The translations under genes and the position numbers were made by a program. Below are positions 17,475-27,338 of a stretch of 64,000 nt of DNA, one piece after another (the first letter of the stretch is position 1; every line of letters starts with the position of its first letter). Location of the stretch: the NCBI RefSeq assembly GCF_000971295.1, contig NZ_LANJ01000016.1, forward strand, positions 62,001 through 126,000, in the 5' to 3' direction. The notes below the pieces were generated by a model. The model saw only the letters and a program-made list of their open reading frames with translations, searched no databases and was not told the DNA's origin. The stretch is from Devosia epidermidihirudinis (lineage in GTDB: Bacteria > Pseudomonadota > Alphaproteobacteria > Rhizobiales > Devosiaceae).

Positions 17475-18472
17475 CTCAGGCGCAGCGGATAAACCCGGGT
17501 AATCAACAGGGTAATACTGCCGCCGATCAGGGTGGCGACAACGCGATCGAGTGCCTCTTCGATCGCGCCGCCTTGCACCAGAACCAGCAATTGCACTATG
17601 GTTGCGGTGATGGCGAAGGTGAAGGCGATATAGTGCGCCTTGCGCAATCCGAAGGCCGCGCCCGCCATTAGGATTGCTCCGGCAATCAGCAGCGGCGCGC
17701 TGTTCTGGACCAGAAGGGCGAAGGTCGAGGCGGCGATGCTGCCCGCTACAGTCCCGGCAAAGCGGGCGAGACCGCGCGCCTGCGTTTGCACCCGGCCCGG
17801 CTTGAGGATCAGCAGCGCCGACATCGGCGCCCAATAGCCATGCGGCAGACCAACGGCGTTGGCCACAATCATCGCGGCGGCGACGCAGACCGCAGCCTGC
17901 CCGAGATAGGTCACAATGGCATGGCGCGACTGCACTTCCCGGTTCACCGGCACAATGGCGGCTTCGCGCCACAACAGGCGGTTGACCATGATGACGCAGC
18001 CCAGTTGCAGCACGCCGCCTAGCGCCACAAACAGCGCCCGGTGCAGCGCGGCATCGACGCCATTGTGGAACGAGCCGGCCACCAGGAGCGCAATGACCAT
18101 CTGCACCGAGAGCCACCAGGCCGCATCATTGCGCGTCAGGCCGAAATAGGCGGCCATGGCCGAGCCCAGCGCGGCGAGCATGACCAGCAGCGGATATTCC
18201 TGCCCAGCCAGCGTACCGATAAAGGCGGCCAGCGTCGTTGCGCCGATCGTCGCCATCATGGCGCCCCAGCGGTAGCCTCCCAGGGTGTAATTGGCGCCCA
18301 GCGAAACCGTGAAGGCCGCGCTCGAGGCGATGATCGCGTCACCGCGTCCCAGAAAAATTGATGACAGCACCAGGCACAGCGCAAAGCCGGGCAGGCAGGC
18401 GAGCATGTCGCGCCGGTTAAAGGGCGTGACGAGCTGTCTGATCTGGCTGGCCAAGGCTGGCGATTGCAACAC
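17471..18472 (-). CDS. FUSC-family membrane protein
   Basis: 333 residues with about ten hydrophobic helices in two groups separated by a short cytoplasmic stretch (NRLLWREAAIVPVNREVQSRH). That is a single-unit FUSC (fusaric acid resistance) topology, shorter than AaeB. The conserved GYWAPMSALLILKPG segment of the second half matches the FUSC-2 domain. It is probably an inner-membrane exporter of aromatic or other weak acids. No partner adaptor is adjacent, unlike the FUSC gene at 23996-25990. The role in vivo is unknown. Confidence 0.8.
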   Translation of the reverse strand: MLQSPALASQIRQLVTPFNRRDMLACLPGFALCLVLSSIFLGRGDAIIASSAAFTVSLGANYTLGGYRWGAMMATIGATTLAAFIGTLAGQEYPLLVMLAALGSAMAAYFGLTRNDAAWWLSVQMVIALLVAGSFHNGVDAALHRALFVALGGVLQLGCVIMVNRLLWREAAIVPVNREVQSRHAIVTYLGQAAVCVAAAMIVANAVGLPHGYWAPMSALLILKPGRVQTQARGLARFAGTVAGSIAASTFALLVQNSAPLLIAGAILMAGAAFGLRKAHYIAFTFAITATIVQLLVLVQGGAIEEALDRVVATLIGGSITLLITRVYPLRLS

Positions 18473-18612
18473 GGACGATCCTGAGTTCGATGCGGCACAC
18501 TATCAACGCGCAGGACGCCTTAAGGCAACTGCCGCAGGGGCAGGGCCAAGCGGTTGTGACCGCCAAGCCCCTTCGCAGCCCAGACAATTTGTGAGATCAA
18601 ACAGGCTGGAGT

Positions 18613-20043
18613 ATGCCCATGCTTGTTTATGTCTGGACGGCGCTGACCATCATCCTGCCGCTGGTGACGCTGGCGGTCTGTGCCCGCGTACTGCTGCGGC
18701 CGCATCGCGATCCAGCCTCGCGCATTGCCTGGCTGGTGGTGGTGGGTGTCATTCCGGTGGTGGGCGTATTGGCCTATCTGTTTTTGGGCGAAGTGCGCAC
18801 CGGCAGCCGTCAGCGGCGCGAATTGCGCGGCCAGACCCTGCTGCGCGAATGGCCCGAGGAGATCGAACGCCTGCTACCAGACCGGCATCGCAACCTGTTC
18901 CGGCTCGGCCAATCCATCAATGGGTTTCCTCCAGTCGCCGGCAATAGCGCGGCGCTGCTCGCCGACTCCAATGCGGCGGTGGATGCCATGGTGGCCGATA
19001 TCGATGGGGCCACCCGGCAGGTGCATGTCGACTTCTACATCTGGCTGGCCGATGGCAACGGGATCAAAATGGTGCAGGCGCTGTGCCGCGCCGCCCAGCG
19101 CGGGGTCACTTGCCGGGCGCTGGCCGATGATCTGGGCTCGCGCGTTCTGGTGCGGTCCGCCCATTGGCAGGCCATGCGCGATGCGGGCGTCGACGTGCGC
19201 CGGGCCTTGCCCATCGGCAACCCGCTGCTGCAGGCCTTTACCGGGCGCATCGACGTGCGCAACCACCGCAAGATCGTGGTGGTCGATGGCAGCGTAACCT
19301 ATTGCGGCAGCCAGAATTGCGCCGACCCTGACTTTCTGCCCAAGGCCAAGTTCGCGCCATGGGTGGATGCCATGGTGCGCTTCGAAGGCCCAATCGTGCA
19401 GCAGAACCAGGCGCTGTTTGCCGCCGACTGGGCGCTTGCGACCCATGAGCGGCTTGAAGATCTCGACAGCGTTCCTCCCGCCCCCGCTGGCACCAGCATG
19501 CCGGCGCTGGCTATCGGCACGGGACCAACGGTGCGCTATTCTGCCATGTCGGAAGTGTTTGAATCGCTGTTCTTTGCCGCGCGGCGGCAATTGGTGGTCA
19601 CGACGCCCTATTACGTGCCCGATGAAGGCTTGCAGAGCGCGCTTTGCGCCTGTGCCTATCGCGGTGTCGAGACCATTCTCATCCTGCCCGAGCGCAACGA
19701 TTCATGGATCGTAGCGGCAGCCAGCCATAGCTATTACGCCGATCTGATCCGGGCCGGGGTCAAGATCCACGAATATGTCGGCGGCCTGCTGCATACCAAG
19801 TCCATCACCATGGATGGTGAAGTCACCCTGATCGGCTCGGCCAATCTCGACCGGCGCAGTTTCGAACTGAACTTCGAGAACAATATCCTGGTCTATGACG
19901 AGGCCCTGACGCAGTCGGTGCGTCAGCGCCAGATGGATTATATCGATCACTCCAAGCCGGTGACCGCCGAGGATGTTGATGCCTGGCCCATGCACCGCAA
20001 ACTCTGGAACAATGCGATCGCGACACTGGGGCCGCTGCTTTAG
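18613..20043 (+). CDS. cls: Cardiolipin synthase
   Basis: 476 residues. Two N-terminal membrane helices (about 5-55) are followed by two phospholipase D domains with complete HKD motifs: HRKIVVVD (H218) and HTKSITMD (H394), each followed by the G-S-x-N segment. The family condenses two phosphatidylglycerol molecules to cardiolipin plus glycerol at the inner membrane. Length and order match bacterial ClsA. It stands alone, and its stop overlaps the glucoamylase stop on the other strand by four bases. Confidence 0.93.
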   Translation: MPMLVYVWTALTIILPLVTLAVCARVLLRPHRDPASRIAWLVVVGVIPVVGVLAYLFLGEVRTGSRQRRELRGQTLLREWPEEIERLLPDRHRNLFRLGQSINGFPPVAGNSAALLADSNAAVDAMVADIDGATRQVHVDFYIWLADGNGIKMVQALCRAAQRGVTCRALADDLGSRVLVRSAHWQAMRDAGVDVRRALPIGNPLLQAFTGRIDVRNHRKIVVVDGSVTYCGSQNCADPDFLPKAKFAPWVDAMVRFEGPIVQQNQALFAADWALATHERLEDLDSVPPAPAGTSMPALAIGTGPTVRYSAMSEVFESLFFAARRQLVVTTPYYVPDEGLQSALCACAYRGVETILILPERNDSWIVAAASHSYYADLIRAGVKIHEYVGGLLHTKSITMDGEVTLIGSANLDRRSFELNFENNILVYDEALTQSVRQRQMDYIDHSKPVTAEDVDAWPMHRKLWNNAIATLGPLL

Positions 20044-22340
20044 GCGCTGCGGACAGTGATGGCAAAGTCCTGCCCGCGCCAGGCTTCCGTCTGGCTGTCA
20101 CGCCAGGTGAAACGCAGGGTCTGATAGTCCTCCAGTATGGAGGCAGACAGCACGACGCTATGCAGCCCGAAGGGCCCGGGCGTTGAGGTGAGGTCAACCA
20201 CGCGATGCCATTGCCCGTCGCCCAGATGCAGGGTGAAGGGCGTATCGCGGTCAATCTGCACATCCTTGCCCGCCGCAATCGCCTCAAAGGCGCTGCTTTC
20301 GCGCCAGAACCAGCGCGACGCAGACGGAATGGTGCGCGCATAGCGTGCTTCGATCTCGGTGAAAGTCTCTTCGGCGCGCCCGGTGGTGATGGCGGCAAGG
20401 AGCTTGAGAAATTCAGCATGTGCCCAGACCAGCGGCATGGCGCTGCCGGTGGGAAAGCCCGGTTCCAATTCGTGCTGAGGCATGGATGGGCCATCCCAGA
20501 TCTGTTCAGGTAACAGCCCGCCCGGTCCGATCATCCGGCTCATGGCTTCGAGATAAGGCATGCCGTCTCCGCCCGCCAAGACGGCGTAATGGCCGCGCTC
20601 GCCCGTCAGCAGCGGCCACAGTCGCCCGACGCCAGTGCCGTCGAACGGGCTACCATCAGCCTTTTCGCCATAACCGTCGCCATTATAACGATAATAGGCC
20701 GGGCCATTCGGGGTCTCGGCGCGCAGCATGGTGTCGACCAGTTTGACCGTGTCGGTGATGCGCTTGTCATGGGCATCGCGCAGTCCGGCGCGCACCAGAT
20801 AGAGAAACTCCATGCCGATCAGGTCATTGGCGGGGACTTCGCCATGCGCCACATTGCGCCGATTGATCAGCCCGGCAAGGCCGCCTTCGGCGGGCTTGGG
20901 CGACATGCGCACATAATAGCCATCGATCCCCAGATCGGCGCCCAGGGGACCCTGTTCGGCATAGGTCCATTCCTCGATGCGCTCGTTCCAGCTGTCGGCC
21001 AGCGCCAGAAGATATTCGCGCTCCTCGGCGTCGAAATAATCGGCAGAGACCACCAGCGCCGAGATGGCGATGGCCAGGGTGAACGGGCTCGCGCCAGCGT
21101 TTTCCTCCCAGCGATCCTGATCGCTCATCGGCCCGTTGCGCACGATAAAGCCGATAGCGTCGCGCACCATGGCCAGTTCCGGCCCCGAAAAGGTCAGATG
21201 CCCCACTGAGCGCAGCTTGGCCGCGAGCAGCACGGGGAGCGCCACTTCGTCGAGCTGACGTCCGGTCCAATAGCCACGTCCATCAGGGAAATAGTTCTGC
21301 GCCCAGCTGCCATCCTCGCCCTGGGTGCCGATCAGATAATCGAGCGTGCGCCCGGCATCTTCCAGTTGGCCCACGGCGACCAGCGCAAAGGCCGCCTCCA
21401 CCGTGTCGCGCGTCCATACCAGATGGTATCCGCCCGCATCGTCATGGCTATTACCCCACGGCACGCTGAGGCTGGCCACCATGGCGCCGGCATAGGTGCG
21501 ATCCTCATGCACCTTGATGACGGTGGCCGACAGCTCGGCCTCGCGGCGCAGCTGCGGCGTCGTATAGGGAATTTGCAGCGATGTGGACCAGTCATGCCAC
21601 TGCTCGACGAAATTGGCGCAGGTTTCCACATAGCCATCGGCAAGGCTTGAACGCGACAGCGTGCGCGCGCCTTCGAGCGTTTCGGCAAAGCCGAGCGAGA
21701 GCACGCCACTATTGGCGTTGAGCTCGCCCATCAGCGAGACATTGCCCTCGATGGCCTCGGGATAAGTCCAGGTCATCGCGCCGTTGGCGTGGAAATCCTG
21801 CCAGCCGTCGGAGGCGCCGACATAGCCCGCACTGGTGCGGCTGAAGCCGAGATTGGCGCGCAGGCACAGCGCCACCGCGCCGTTTCGAGCCGACAGGTCG
21901 CCATCGGCCCAGGCGTCGTTGCTGGCGCTGGAATTGAGGTGAGGCGCCAGTAGCGCATAGAGCCGGACATCATCCCCCGACAGCTCATATTTGATCAGTA
22001 GGCTATCGCGCTGTGGATGGCAGAGGAATTCCAGCTCAAGCCGGTAGCCGGGGCCCTCGTGCACCACGCGGGCCAGCGGCGCATTGGGGTGGAGGGTCGA
22101 GATGACATAGCGGTTCTCCCGCTTAATCTCGTGCCAGCCATTCGGCGTCGTGACGATAAAACCAAGGTCGCGGATCTGCGGGTGCCCGGTCGAAGGCCAA
22201 TAGACCTCGTTGACGATGCCATGTCCGATGGTCGCCCAGACGCGGCTGGAGCCCAGCGCGGTGGTGACGGCGTCTTTGTTGCTCGAGGTCCAGGTGGGCG
22301 CAATCCCCGGTGCGCCAGGCGGTGTGGATGTACTGTCCAT
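20040..22340 (-). CDS. Glucoamylase-like protein, glycoside hydrolase family 15
   Basis: 766 residues. The N-terminal super-beta-sandwich domain (about 1-270; VWATIGHGIVNEVYWPSTGHPQIRD) precedes an (alpha/alpha)6 barrel with HLVWTRDTVEAAFAL, WEENAGASPFTLA and EQIWDGP motifs, as in prokaryotic glucoamylases and glucodextranases. There is no obvious signal peptide, so it may be cytoplasmic. It would release glucose from the non-reducing ends of alpha-glucans. It is not next to a transporter. The last 100 residues form an extra beta domain. Confidence 0.88.
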   Translation of the reverse strand: MDSTSTPPGAPGIAPTWTSSNKDAVTTALGSSRVWATIGHGIVNEVYWPSTGHPQIRDLGFIVTTPNGWHEIKRENRYVISTLHPNAPLARVVHEGPGYRLELEFLCHPQRDSLLIKYELSGDDVRLYALLAPHLNSSASNDAWADGDLSARNGAVALCLRANLGFSRTSAGYVGASDGWQDFHANGAMTWTYPEAIEGNVSLMGELNANSGVLSLGFAETLEGARTLSRSSLADGYVETCANFVEQWHDWSTSLQIPYTTPQLRREAELSATVIKVHEDRTYAGAMVASLSVPWGNSHDDAGGYHLVWTRDTVEAAFALVAVGQLEDAGRTLDYLIGTQGEDGSWAQNYFPDGRGYWTGRQLDEVALPVLLAAKLRSVGHLTFSGPELAMVRDAIGFIVRNGPMSDQDRWEENAGASPFTLAIAISALVVSADYFDAEEREYLLALADSWNERIEEWTYAEQGPLGADLGIDGYYVRMSPKPAEGGLAGLINRRNVAHGEVPANDLIGMEFLYLVRAGLRDAHDKRITDTVKLVDTMLRAETPNGPAYYRYNGDGYGEKADGSPFDGTGVGRLWPLLTGERGHYAVLAGGDGMPYLEAMSRMIGPGGLLPEQIWDGPSMPQHELEPGFPTGSAMPLVWAHAEFLKLLAAITTGRAEETFTEIEARYARTIPSASRWFWRESSAFEAIAAGKDVQIDRDTPFTLHLGDGQWHRVVDLTSTPGPFGLHSVVLSASILEDYQTLRFTWRDSQTEAWRGQDFAITVRSA

Positions 22341-22478
22341 CTTGCGTCGATCCCTCGCTCACGCAGCGGCGCGCCAGAAAATCGCCCGTGCTGGCAAGAG
22401 GATCGCTGATATTACCAGGCGCGCCAACGCAATAATATGTGTTGGTAAACGCCGCTCGATCAAGGGAACCAACGCGCC

Positions 22479-23999
22479 TTATGGCACGCTGGCATTGGTC
22501 AATTGCCCGGTGGCAAAGGCCATGGTTGCGGCAGCGCTGAGCGAGTCACTGCGGGCTTGGGCGCGGGCATATTGCGCCTTGAGCAGGCCCGTTTGGGCAA
22601 TGCTGATATCGGCCATCGTGCCCAGCCCGTTTTTGTAATAGTCGAGCGCCGCGTCGTAATTGGTCTGGGCGGCGTTGACCAGTTCGGTCGCCGCGGCGTG
22701 GCCCGACAGGCTGGTGCGCAGCACGTCATAGGCCACGACGATTTCGCGGGCAGCAAGGTTTTGCAGCTGGGCAAATTCCTGCTCGGACGCAGCCGCCTGT
22801 GCCACGGCCGCCTCCATCCGCGCATCGCGCAGACCGCCATCGAACAGCGGCAGGCTGAGGCCCACGAGCACAGCCGCATTGGGCTGATTGACGTTGAGGC
22901 TGCCCACCGTGCCGACACGACTGTCGTCGATGGAGTAATGCCCCACATTTTGATTGAGCGTACCGGTGACGGCAACCTTGGGCATGTATTCGGCGCGCGC
23001 GGCGGCAATGCCTTCCTTATTGGCTTTGACGCGGGCAAAGGCCGCCTGCACATCGGGGCGACGCTGCAATGAGGCGACAATCAGCGTATCGAGATTGGTC
23101 GGCACCACACGCGGCAATGCGCGGCCCGACACATCCTGCACCTTGATCGTGGTGGTGGGTGAAATGCCCATGGCTTCAAGCAGGTAGTGATAGGTATTGC
23201 GCTCGCGCCCGGTTGCCTGGGTCAGGTCGAACTCGGCCTGCGCCACCTGCTGCTTGGCCTGCGCCACCTCCATCGTGGTGGCGATACCCTGCTTGAGGCG
23301 AGCCTCGGACGCGCTGAGCACGACCTTGCTATTGGCCAGCGCATCGCGGTTGATCCGGCTTTGCGAGCGGGCCGCGCTATACTGGAAAAACGCGTTGCTG
23401 ACGTCGAAGATCAGCTTCTGATGGGCCGCATTGAAGGTGACATTGGCGGCAAACGAGAGCTGCTGCGCGCTGGCCAGCGCCGCGTCGCGCGCGCCGAAAT
23501 CAAACAGCAGCCATTTGACGGCAAGGGCAGGGGTAGCCTGAATGCCCGAGGTGGTGACGGTGCCCGATGGCACGGTGACCGGGCCGATATCAATGCCGGG
23601 CACGGTATTGGACGTCACCGCATATCCGGCCAGCACGTCGGCGGTCAGAATGGGGAGATAGGTGGCCTCAACCGCCCCCGATGCCGCCGCTGCCTCACGC
23701 GCCCGCTGCCAGGCGGCGCGGGTGACGGGGTTAGACAGCTGGGCGATATTGATCAGCTCGGGCAGGCTATAGGTATGGTTGGCGTCAAGCTTGGGCGCAG
23801 CAATGACGATGGGCATGCTGGGGTCCGTCGCGACGCCAAAATCAGCGCTTCCGCCATTGACCGCAGCCTGCCCGGCAACGCCCTTATAGGGCGTGGTGGC
23901 GCTGGCGGGCGCCAGCTTCATGCTCGACGATGAACAGGCGGCGAGCCCGACCATGGCCAGCCCGGCAATCAGCACCATCCAGTTCCGGCGCGCGTTCAC
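22479..23999 (-). CDS. Outer-membrane efflux lipoprotein (TolC/NodT family)
   Basis: 506 residues from a GTG whose GTGA overlaps the stop of the upstream FUSC gene. The signal peptide ends in a lipobox (VGLAAC). Two OEP repeats form the TolC-like barrel and coiled-coil channel, with long heptad-like stretches such as ARLKQGIATTMEVAQAKQQV and YDAALDYYKNGLGTMADIS. As last gene of a four-gene operon it supplies the outer-membrane exit for the FUSC pump and HlyD adaptor. Confidence 0.9.
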   Translation of the reverse strand: MNARRNWMVLIAGLAMVGLAACSSSSMKLAPASATTPYKGVAGQAAVNGGSADFGVATDPSMPIVIAAPKLDANHTYSLPELINIAQLSNPVTRAAWQRAREAAAASGAVEATYLPILTADVLAGYAVTSNTVPGIDIGPVTVPSGTVTTSGIQATPALAVKWLLFDFGARDAALASAQQLSFAANVTFNAAHQKLIFDVSNAFFQYSAARSQSRINRDALANSKVVLSASEARLKQGIATTMEVAQAKQQVAQAEFDLTQATGRERNTYHYLLEAMGISPTTTIKVQDVSGRALPRVVPTNLDTLIVASLQRRPDVQAAFARVKANKEGIAAARAEYMPKVAVTGTLNQNVGHYSIDDSRVGTVGSLNVNQPNAAVLVGLSLPLFDGGLRDARMEAAVAQAAASEQEFAQLQNLAAREIVVAYDVLRTSLSGHAAATELVNAAQTNYDAALDYYKNGLGTMADISIAQTGLLKAQYARAQARSDSLSAAATMAFATGQLTNASVP

Positions 24000-25990
24000 A
24001 GCACATATCCTGCGGCGCTGGAAAGGGTGGCCTGCAATTGCCGATAAAGCACCATGGTTCGATCCAGATCCCGTTTCCACCAAGAGCGTGGTCCGCCCTT
24101 GCGTGCTGCCAGAGTTTCAAGTCGCCGGAGGGCGTTGGCGCTTTCATCCAGCCTGTGCGTCAGCTGGCCGCGCAGCGCTGGCTCCGGAGTCACCATAGCT
24201 GAACCTGCCCCGGCGAGAAACTCGGCGACCGACGCTTCATAGGCAAGCGTTGCCGCTTTCACACAGCGGGGTGCGCCAAAGAGATATCGCGGGGCGTTGC
24301 GCGCCGCCTCCACCTGCACCAGCGTCAGCGCGGCCTCGTCGATTGCATCGGCAATGGTGCGCCCATGCGGCAGCACGGGCGAGAGGATGCGCAGGCGGTT
24401 GACCTCGAAAATGGACAGGCTGCCCAGACGTCGGGCTTCCGCCAGCATAGGCCAGACAGTGGCCAGCCGGTTCGGCTGGCGCTGCAGCGTACGGGTCAAC
24501 ACCTGTACCGCGCCTTGCAGCGCCCTGGAGAACGCCCCGGCGACGCTCACGGGCCAGATGCCGAGGAAAATCAGCAGCACCACGACATTGCCGATCAGAA
24601 TGCCAATGATGCGATTGGTTGCCACGGCGGTATCAAGGCCCGGCCCATAGCCCTGCAGAATGCACAGGAAGAAGGCCAGGGCCATCTGCCAGCCCATATA
24701 CTGGATACGGCTCGTGCCGTTGGATACCCAGGCGGCGATCAGGCTGCCCACGCCCACCAGCAGCAGCAAATGGCCGATATCGGTCATATGCGGCATGAAC
24801 AGCACGATCGAGCCCACGCCCATCACCGCGCCGATCAAACATCCGGCAATGCGCAGGGCCGATTTGTGGAGGGTTTCACCGGCGCTGCCCAGCGCCACAT
24901 AAAAGCAGGTGATCATGGCCGTATGGACTTCGAACCAGTCCCAGGCGGTGTAGATGATATAGGTGACCAGCACCGCCAGCAGCGCCTTGAGCGCGAACTG
25001 CAGATAGACCGGATTGGTGAAGGCGTCGGGCGCAATCAGCGGCGCCTTGTCGTCAGCGGGGCCGGAGGGCGCCGTGATCGCACCACTCCACAGGCCCGCC
25101 AGATTGCGTGTCGTCAGGTCAATCGGCGCATTGGCAATGGGGGCCGGCGGCAGCGCAAACGCTTTGCCCGCTCGCACAGCGTCGGCCATTGCCAGCAAGC
25201 GATCAACATCTGCCTGCGCCCCGGTTGGCAGGGCCATCGCCAGGGTCAGCAGACGCTGGGCATCGGGGGCCATGGCCGTTAGACGCGCGCCTTCGGCCTT
25301 GGAGAAATAGCCGAACAGGCCACCCATCCGGGCATTGGTATTGAGCTCGGCCACGCCCTCTTCGAGCAGCGCATGAGCCCATGTGCGGGCGCTCGCATCG
25401 CCCGCGATCAGCCGTGCCGCAACGGCCAGGCGGTCGGCAATGGCGCGACGGGCCAGCCGCGCCGGATTGGGGCCGAACAGCACATTGACCAGAATGAGCG
25501 TTGCCATAGGAAAAAACACCACGACCCACATCCAGCTCAGGCCGCGCGACAGCAACTCTGGGATCGGCACGATGTCATAAAGCGTCATGACAAAGGCCAG
25601 TACGAACCCGACGGTGGCGGCGATCGCCCCCAGCCGGCTGGCCTGCGAAAAGAACATGCCGGCAAAGGTGAACAGCACGAGGAAGGCGAGCCGCAACATC
25701 GGTTCGTCCGCCGCAAGTTGCAGGAACAGCAGGCCGATCAGAATGCCCACGGACACCGCAATGATCAGCCCCACGGCAATCAGAATGCCCGAGCCCGCAT
25801 TATTGCGTGACGCAAAAAAGATCAGGTAGCAGGACAAGGCTGCTTCCGGCACCTGCTGGCTCATCGCCACCAGCACCACGATCATGCAGGCCAGCGCCAT
25901 GCGCAGCGAGCGGCCCAATCGCCCGTCATAGGGTTTGAGCTCGGCCGCGAGAAAGGCGAGCAGCCCGACCCTAGTGGCTAGCGTTGCCAT
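23996..25990 (-). CDS. FUSC-family efflux pump (AaeB-like)
   Basis: 664 residues from MATLATRVGLL. That start lies 20 bases inside the HlyD gene, and upstream in-frame residues are not protein-like. There are two FUSC halves of about five to six helices each, separated by a large cytoplasmic domain (about 170-340 and again at the C-terminus), the AaeB topology. The C-terminal 190 residues are cytoplasmic and rich in Arg and Ala. It probably exports aromatic carboxylic acids or fusaric-acid-like compounds with the adaptor and outer-membrane factor of the same operon. Confidence 0.9.
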   Translation of the reverse strand: MATLATRVGLLAFLAAELKPYDGRLGRSLRMALACMIVVLVAMSQQVPEAALSCYLIFFASRNNAGSGILIAVGLIIAVSVGILIGLLFLQLAADEPMLRLAFLVLFTFAGMFFSQASRLGAIAATVGFVLAFVMTLYDIVPIPELLSRGLSWMWVVVFFPMATLILVNVLFGPNPARLARRAIADRLAVAARLIAGDASARTWAHALLEEGVAELNTNARMGGLFGYFSKAEGARLTAMAPDAQRLLTLAMALPTGAQADVDRLLAMADAVRAGKAFALPPAPIANAPIDLTTRNLAGLWSGAITAPSGPADDKAPLIAPDAFTNPVYLQFALKALLAVLVTYIIYTAWDWFEVHTAMITCFYVALGSAGETLHKSALRIAGCLIGAVMGVGSIVLFMPHMTDIGHLLLLVGVGSLIAAWVSNGTSRIQYMGWQMALAFFLCILQGYGPGLDTAVATNRIIGILIGNVVVLLIFLGIWPVSVAGAFSRALQGAVQVLTRTLQRQPNRLATVWPMLAEARRLGSLSIFEVNRLRILSPVLPHGRTIADAIDEAALTLVQVEAARNAPRYLFGAPRCVKAATLAYEASVAEFLAGAGSAMVTPEPALRGQLTHRLDESANALRRLETLAARKGGPRSWWKRDLDRTMVLYRQLQATLSSAAGYVL

Positions 25991-27017
25991 CGCCGGTCTC
26001 TGCTGCCGCCTCGGAAATGACGACGACCGCCGATGCGCCCACGCGCATGATGTCGTCGGGCGGCTCATGCAGATGCACATAGACCGGGAAGCGCTTGGCC
26101 ACCTTCACCCAGTTGAGCGAGTTGGACACCAGCGGCAGGCCCAGAATGGTCGCCGCATCTTCCGAGCGCACGCCCCAGCCAATCGCCGAAACCGTGCCCG
26201 AAATCGGGTTGTCGGCATCGGCCATGACAAAGACCTGCGCGTGATCGCCAATCGAAATCGACGGCAGTTCAGTTTCGCGGAAAAACGCCACCGCTTCCCA
26301 ACCCGAGGTATCGATCAGCGAAAACACGGTTTGGCCGGTAATGACATACTCGCCCGCCGGCATGACAAGGCCGACAATGCGACCGTCAAACGGCGCGCGC
26401 ACGATGGTATTGTCGAGGTCGCGCTGCGCAAGCGACACGGTGGCGCGAGCGGTGTCGACCTGTGCCTGACGCGTATCAAGCGTGCCGATAATCTGGCTGG
26501 CGCCCTGCGATTGCTGCAGAGCCTGCGCCAGGCTCACCAGCGCATCATTGAGCGCGGTACGCGCCTGATCGACCTGTTGTGCGGTGACAAAGCCACGGTC
26601 GAGCAGTGGCTCGAGACGATCCAATGTCTGCTGGGCGAGGTCGGAATTGAACTGGGCACGCTCAATCTGCTTTTGCGCCACTTCGGCATTGCTCTGTTCG
26701 GTAGCAATATTGCGCTGGCCCTGCGCCAGCTCGGATTCAGTTGCGCGCAGTTCCGCCTGTGCCTGATCGAGCCGCAGCTGATAGGGCTCTGGATCGATGC
26801 GGAACAGCACATCGCCCTTCTGCACCTTGGCGTTGTTGGCCACCTCGATGGCAATCACCCGGCCTGGCACAGTCGAAGAAATATGCACCAGCGGCGCTTC
26901 AATTTCAGCCACGTCGGAGCGGGGGCTCTGCGCATTGGCGGCAAAAGCCAGATAGACCAACACCAGCGTCGCCAGCATGATGCCGTAGCCGATGAGTTTT
27001 CCCAAAATCGTCCGCAT
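25971..27017 (-). CDS. HlyD-family membrane fusion protein
   Basis: 348 residues from MRTILGKLIG; the ATG shares a base with the upstream stop. One N-terminal membrane helix is followed by a biotinyl-lipoyl half-motif (VHISSTVPGRVIAIEVANNAKVQKGDVLFRIDP), a long coiled-coil hairpin (about 85-190), then the second lipoyl half (IVRAPFDGRIVGLVMPAGEYV) and a beta-barrel domain. It links the FUSC pump with the outer-membrane factor, as AaeA does for AaeB. Confidence 0.92.
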   Translation of the reverse strand: MRTILGKLIGYGIMLATLVLVYLAFAANAQSPRSDVAEIEAPLVHISSTVPGRVIAIEVANNAKVQKGDVLFRIDPEPYQLRLDQAQAELRATESELAQGQRNIATEQSNAEVAQKQIERAQFNSDLAQQTLDRLEPLLDRGFVTAQQVDQARTALNDALVSLAQALQQSQGASQIIGTLDTRQAQVDTARATVSLAQRDLDNTIVRAPFDGRIVGLVMPAGEYVITGQTVFSLIDTSGWEAVAFFRETELPSISIGDHAQVFVMADADNPISGTVSAIGWGVRSEDAATILGLPLVSNSLNWVKVAKRFPVYVHLHEPPDDIMRVGASAVVVISEAAAETGDGNASH

Positions 27018-27301
27018 CAGCCAATAGCTCCCGACCAGATCAGCCAAAACACGATACCGCTCGATATGGTGAGGCAAAGATAGACCAGCGGTGGCGCTGG
27101 CAGATGTTCATCGATCTTGAGACGGATCAGAATGGCGCGGACGATCAGCGTCAGCACCACGCCGCCCACGGCGCAGATGATCCAGGCCGGAAAAAACGAA
27201 CCAAAGACCGGCACGGATGGGGCGCGGGCGGTGCCCGTGCATCCCGCCAGGCTCACCGCAGCCAGCAGCGCTGGAAAAAGTCTCAACATCAAAGCTTTCA
27301 C
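27017..27301 (-). CDS. YtcA-like small membrane lipoprotein
   Basis: 94 residues from GTG 27301 (alternatives ATG 27289 and 27322). A signal peptide with lipobox (VSLAGC) is followed by a short linker and two hydrophobic helices (FFPAWIICAVGGVVLTLIV and the C-terminal VYLCLTISSGIVFWLIW). The PSVPVFGSFFPAWIICA segment matches the YtcA family. Genes of this type, like the DUF1656 genes, often precede HlyD and FUSC genes and probably assist pump assembly. It is the first gene of the efflux operon, and its TGA overlaps the HlyD start. Confidence 0.75.
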   Translation of the reverse strand: MKALMLRLFPALLAAVSLAGCTGTARAPSVPVFGSFFPAWIICAVGGVVLTLIVRAILIRLKIDEHLPAPPLVYLCLTISSGIVFWLIWSGAIG

Positions 27302-27338
27302 CGCCGATCCGGGTCCAATCATTTGATCTATAGCGAAT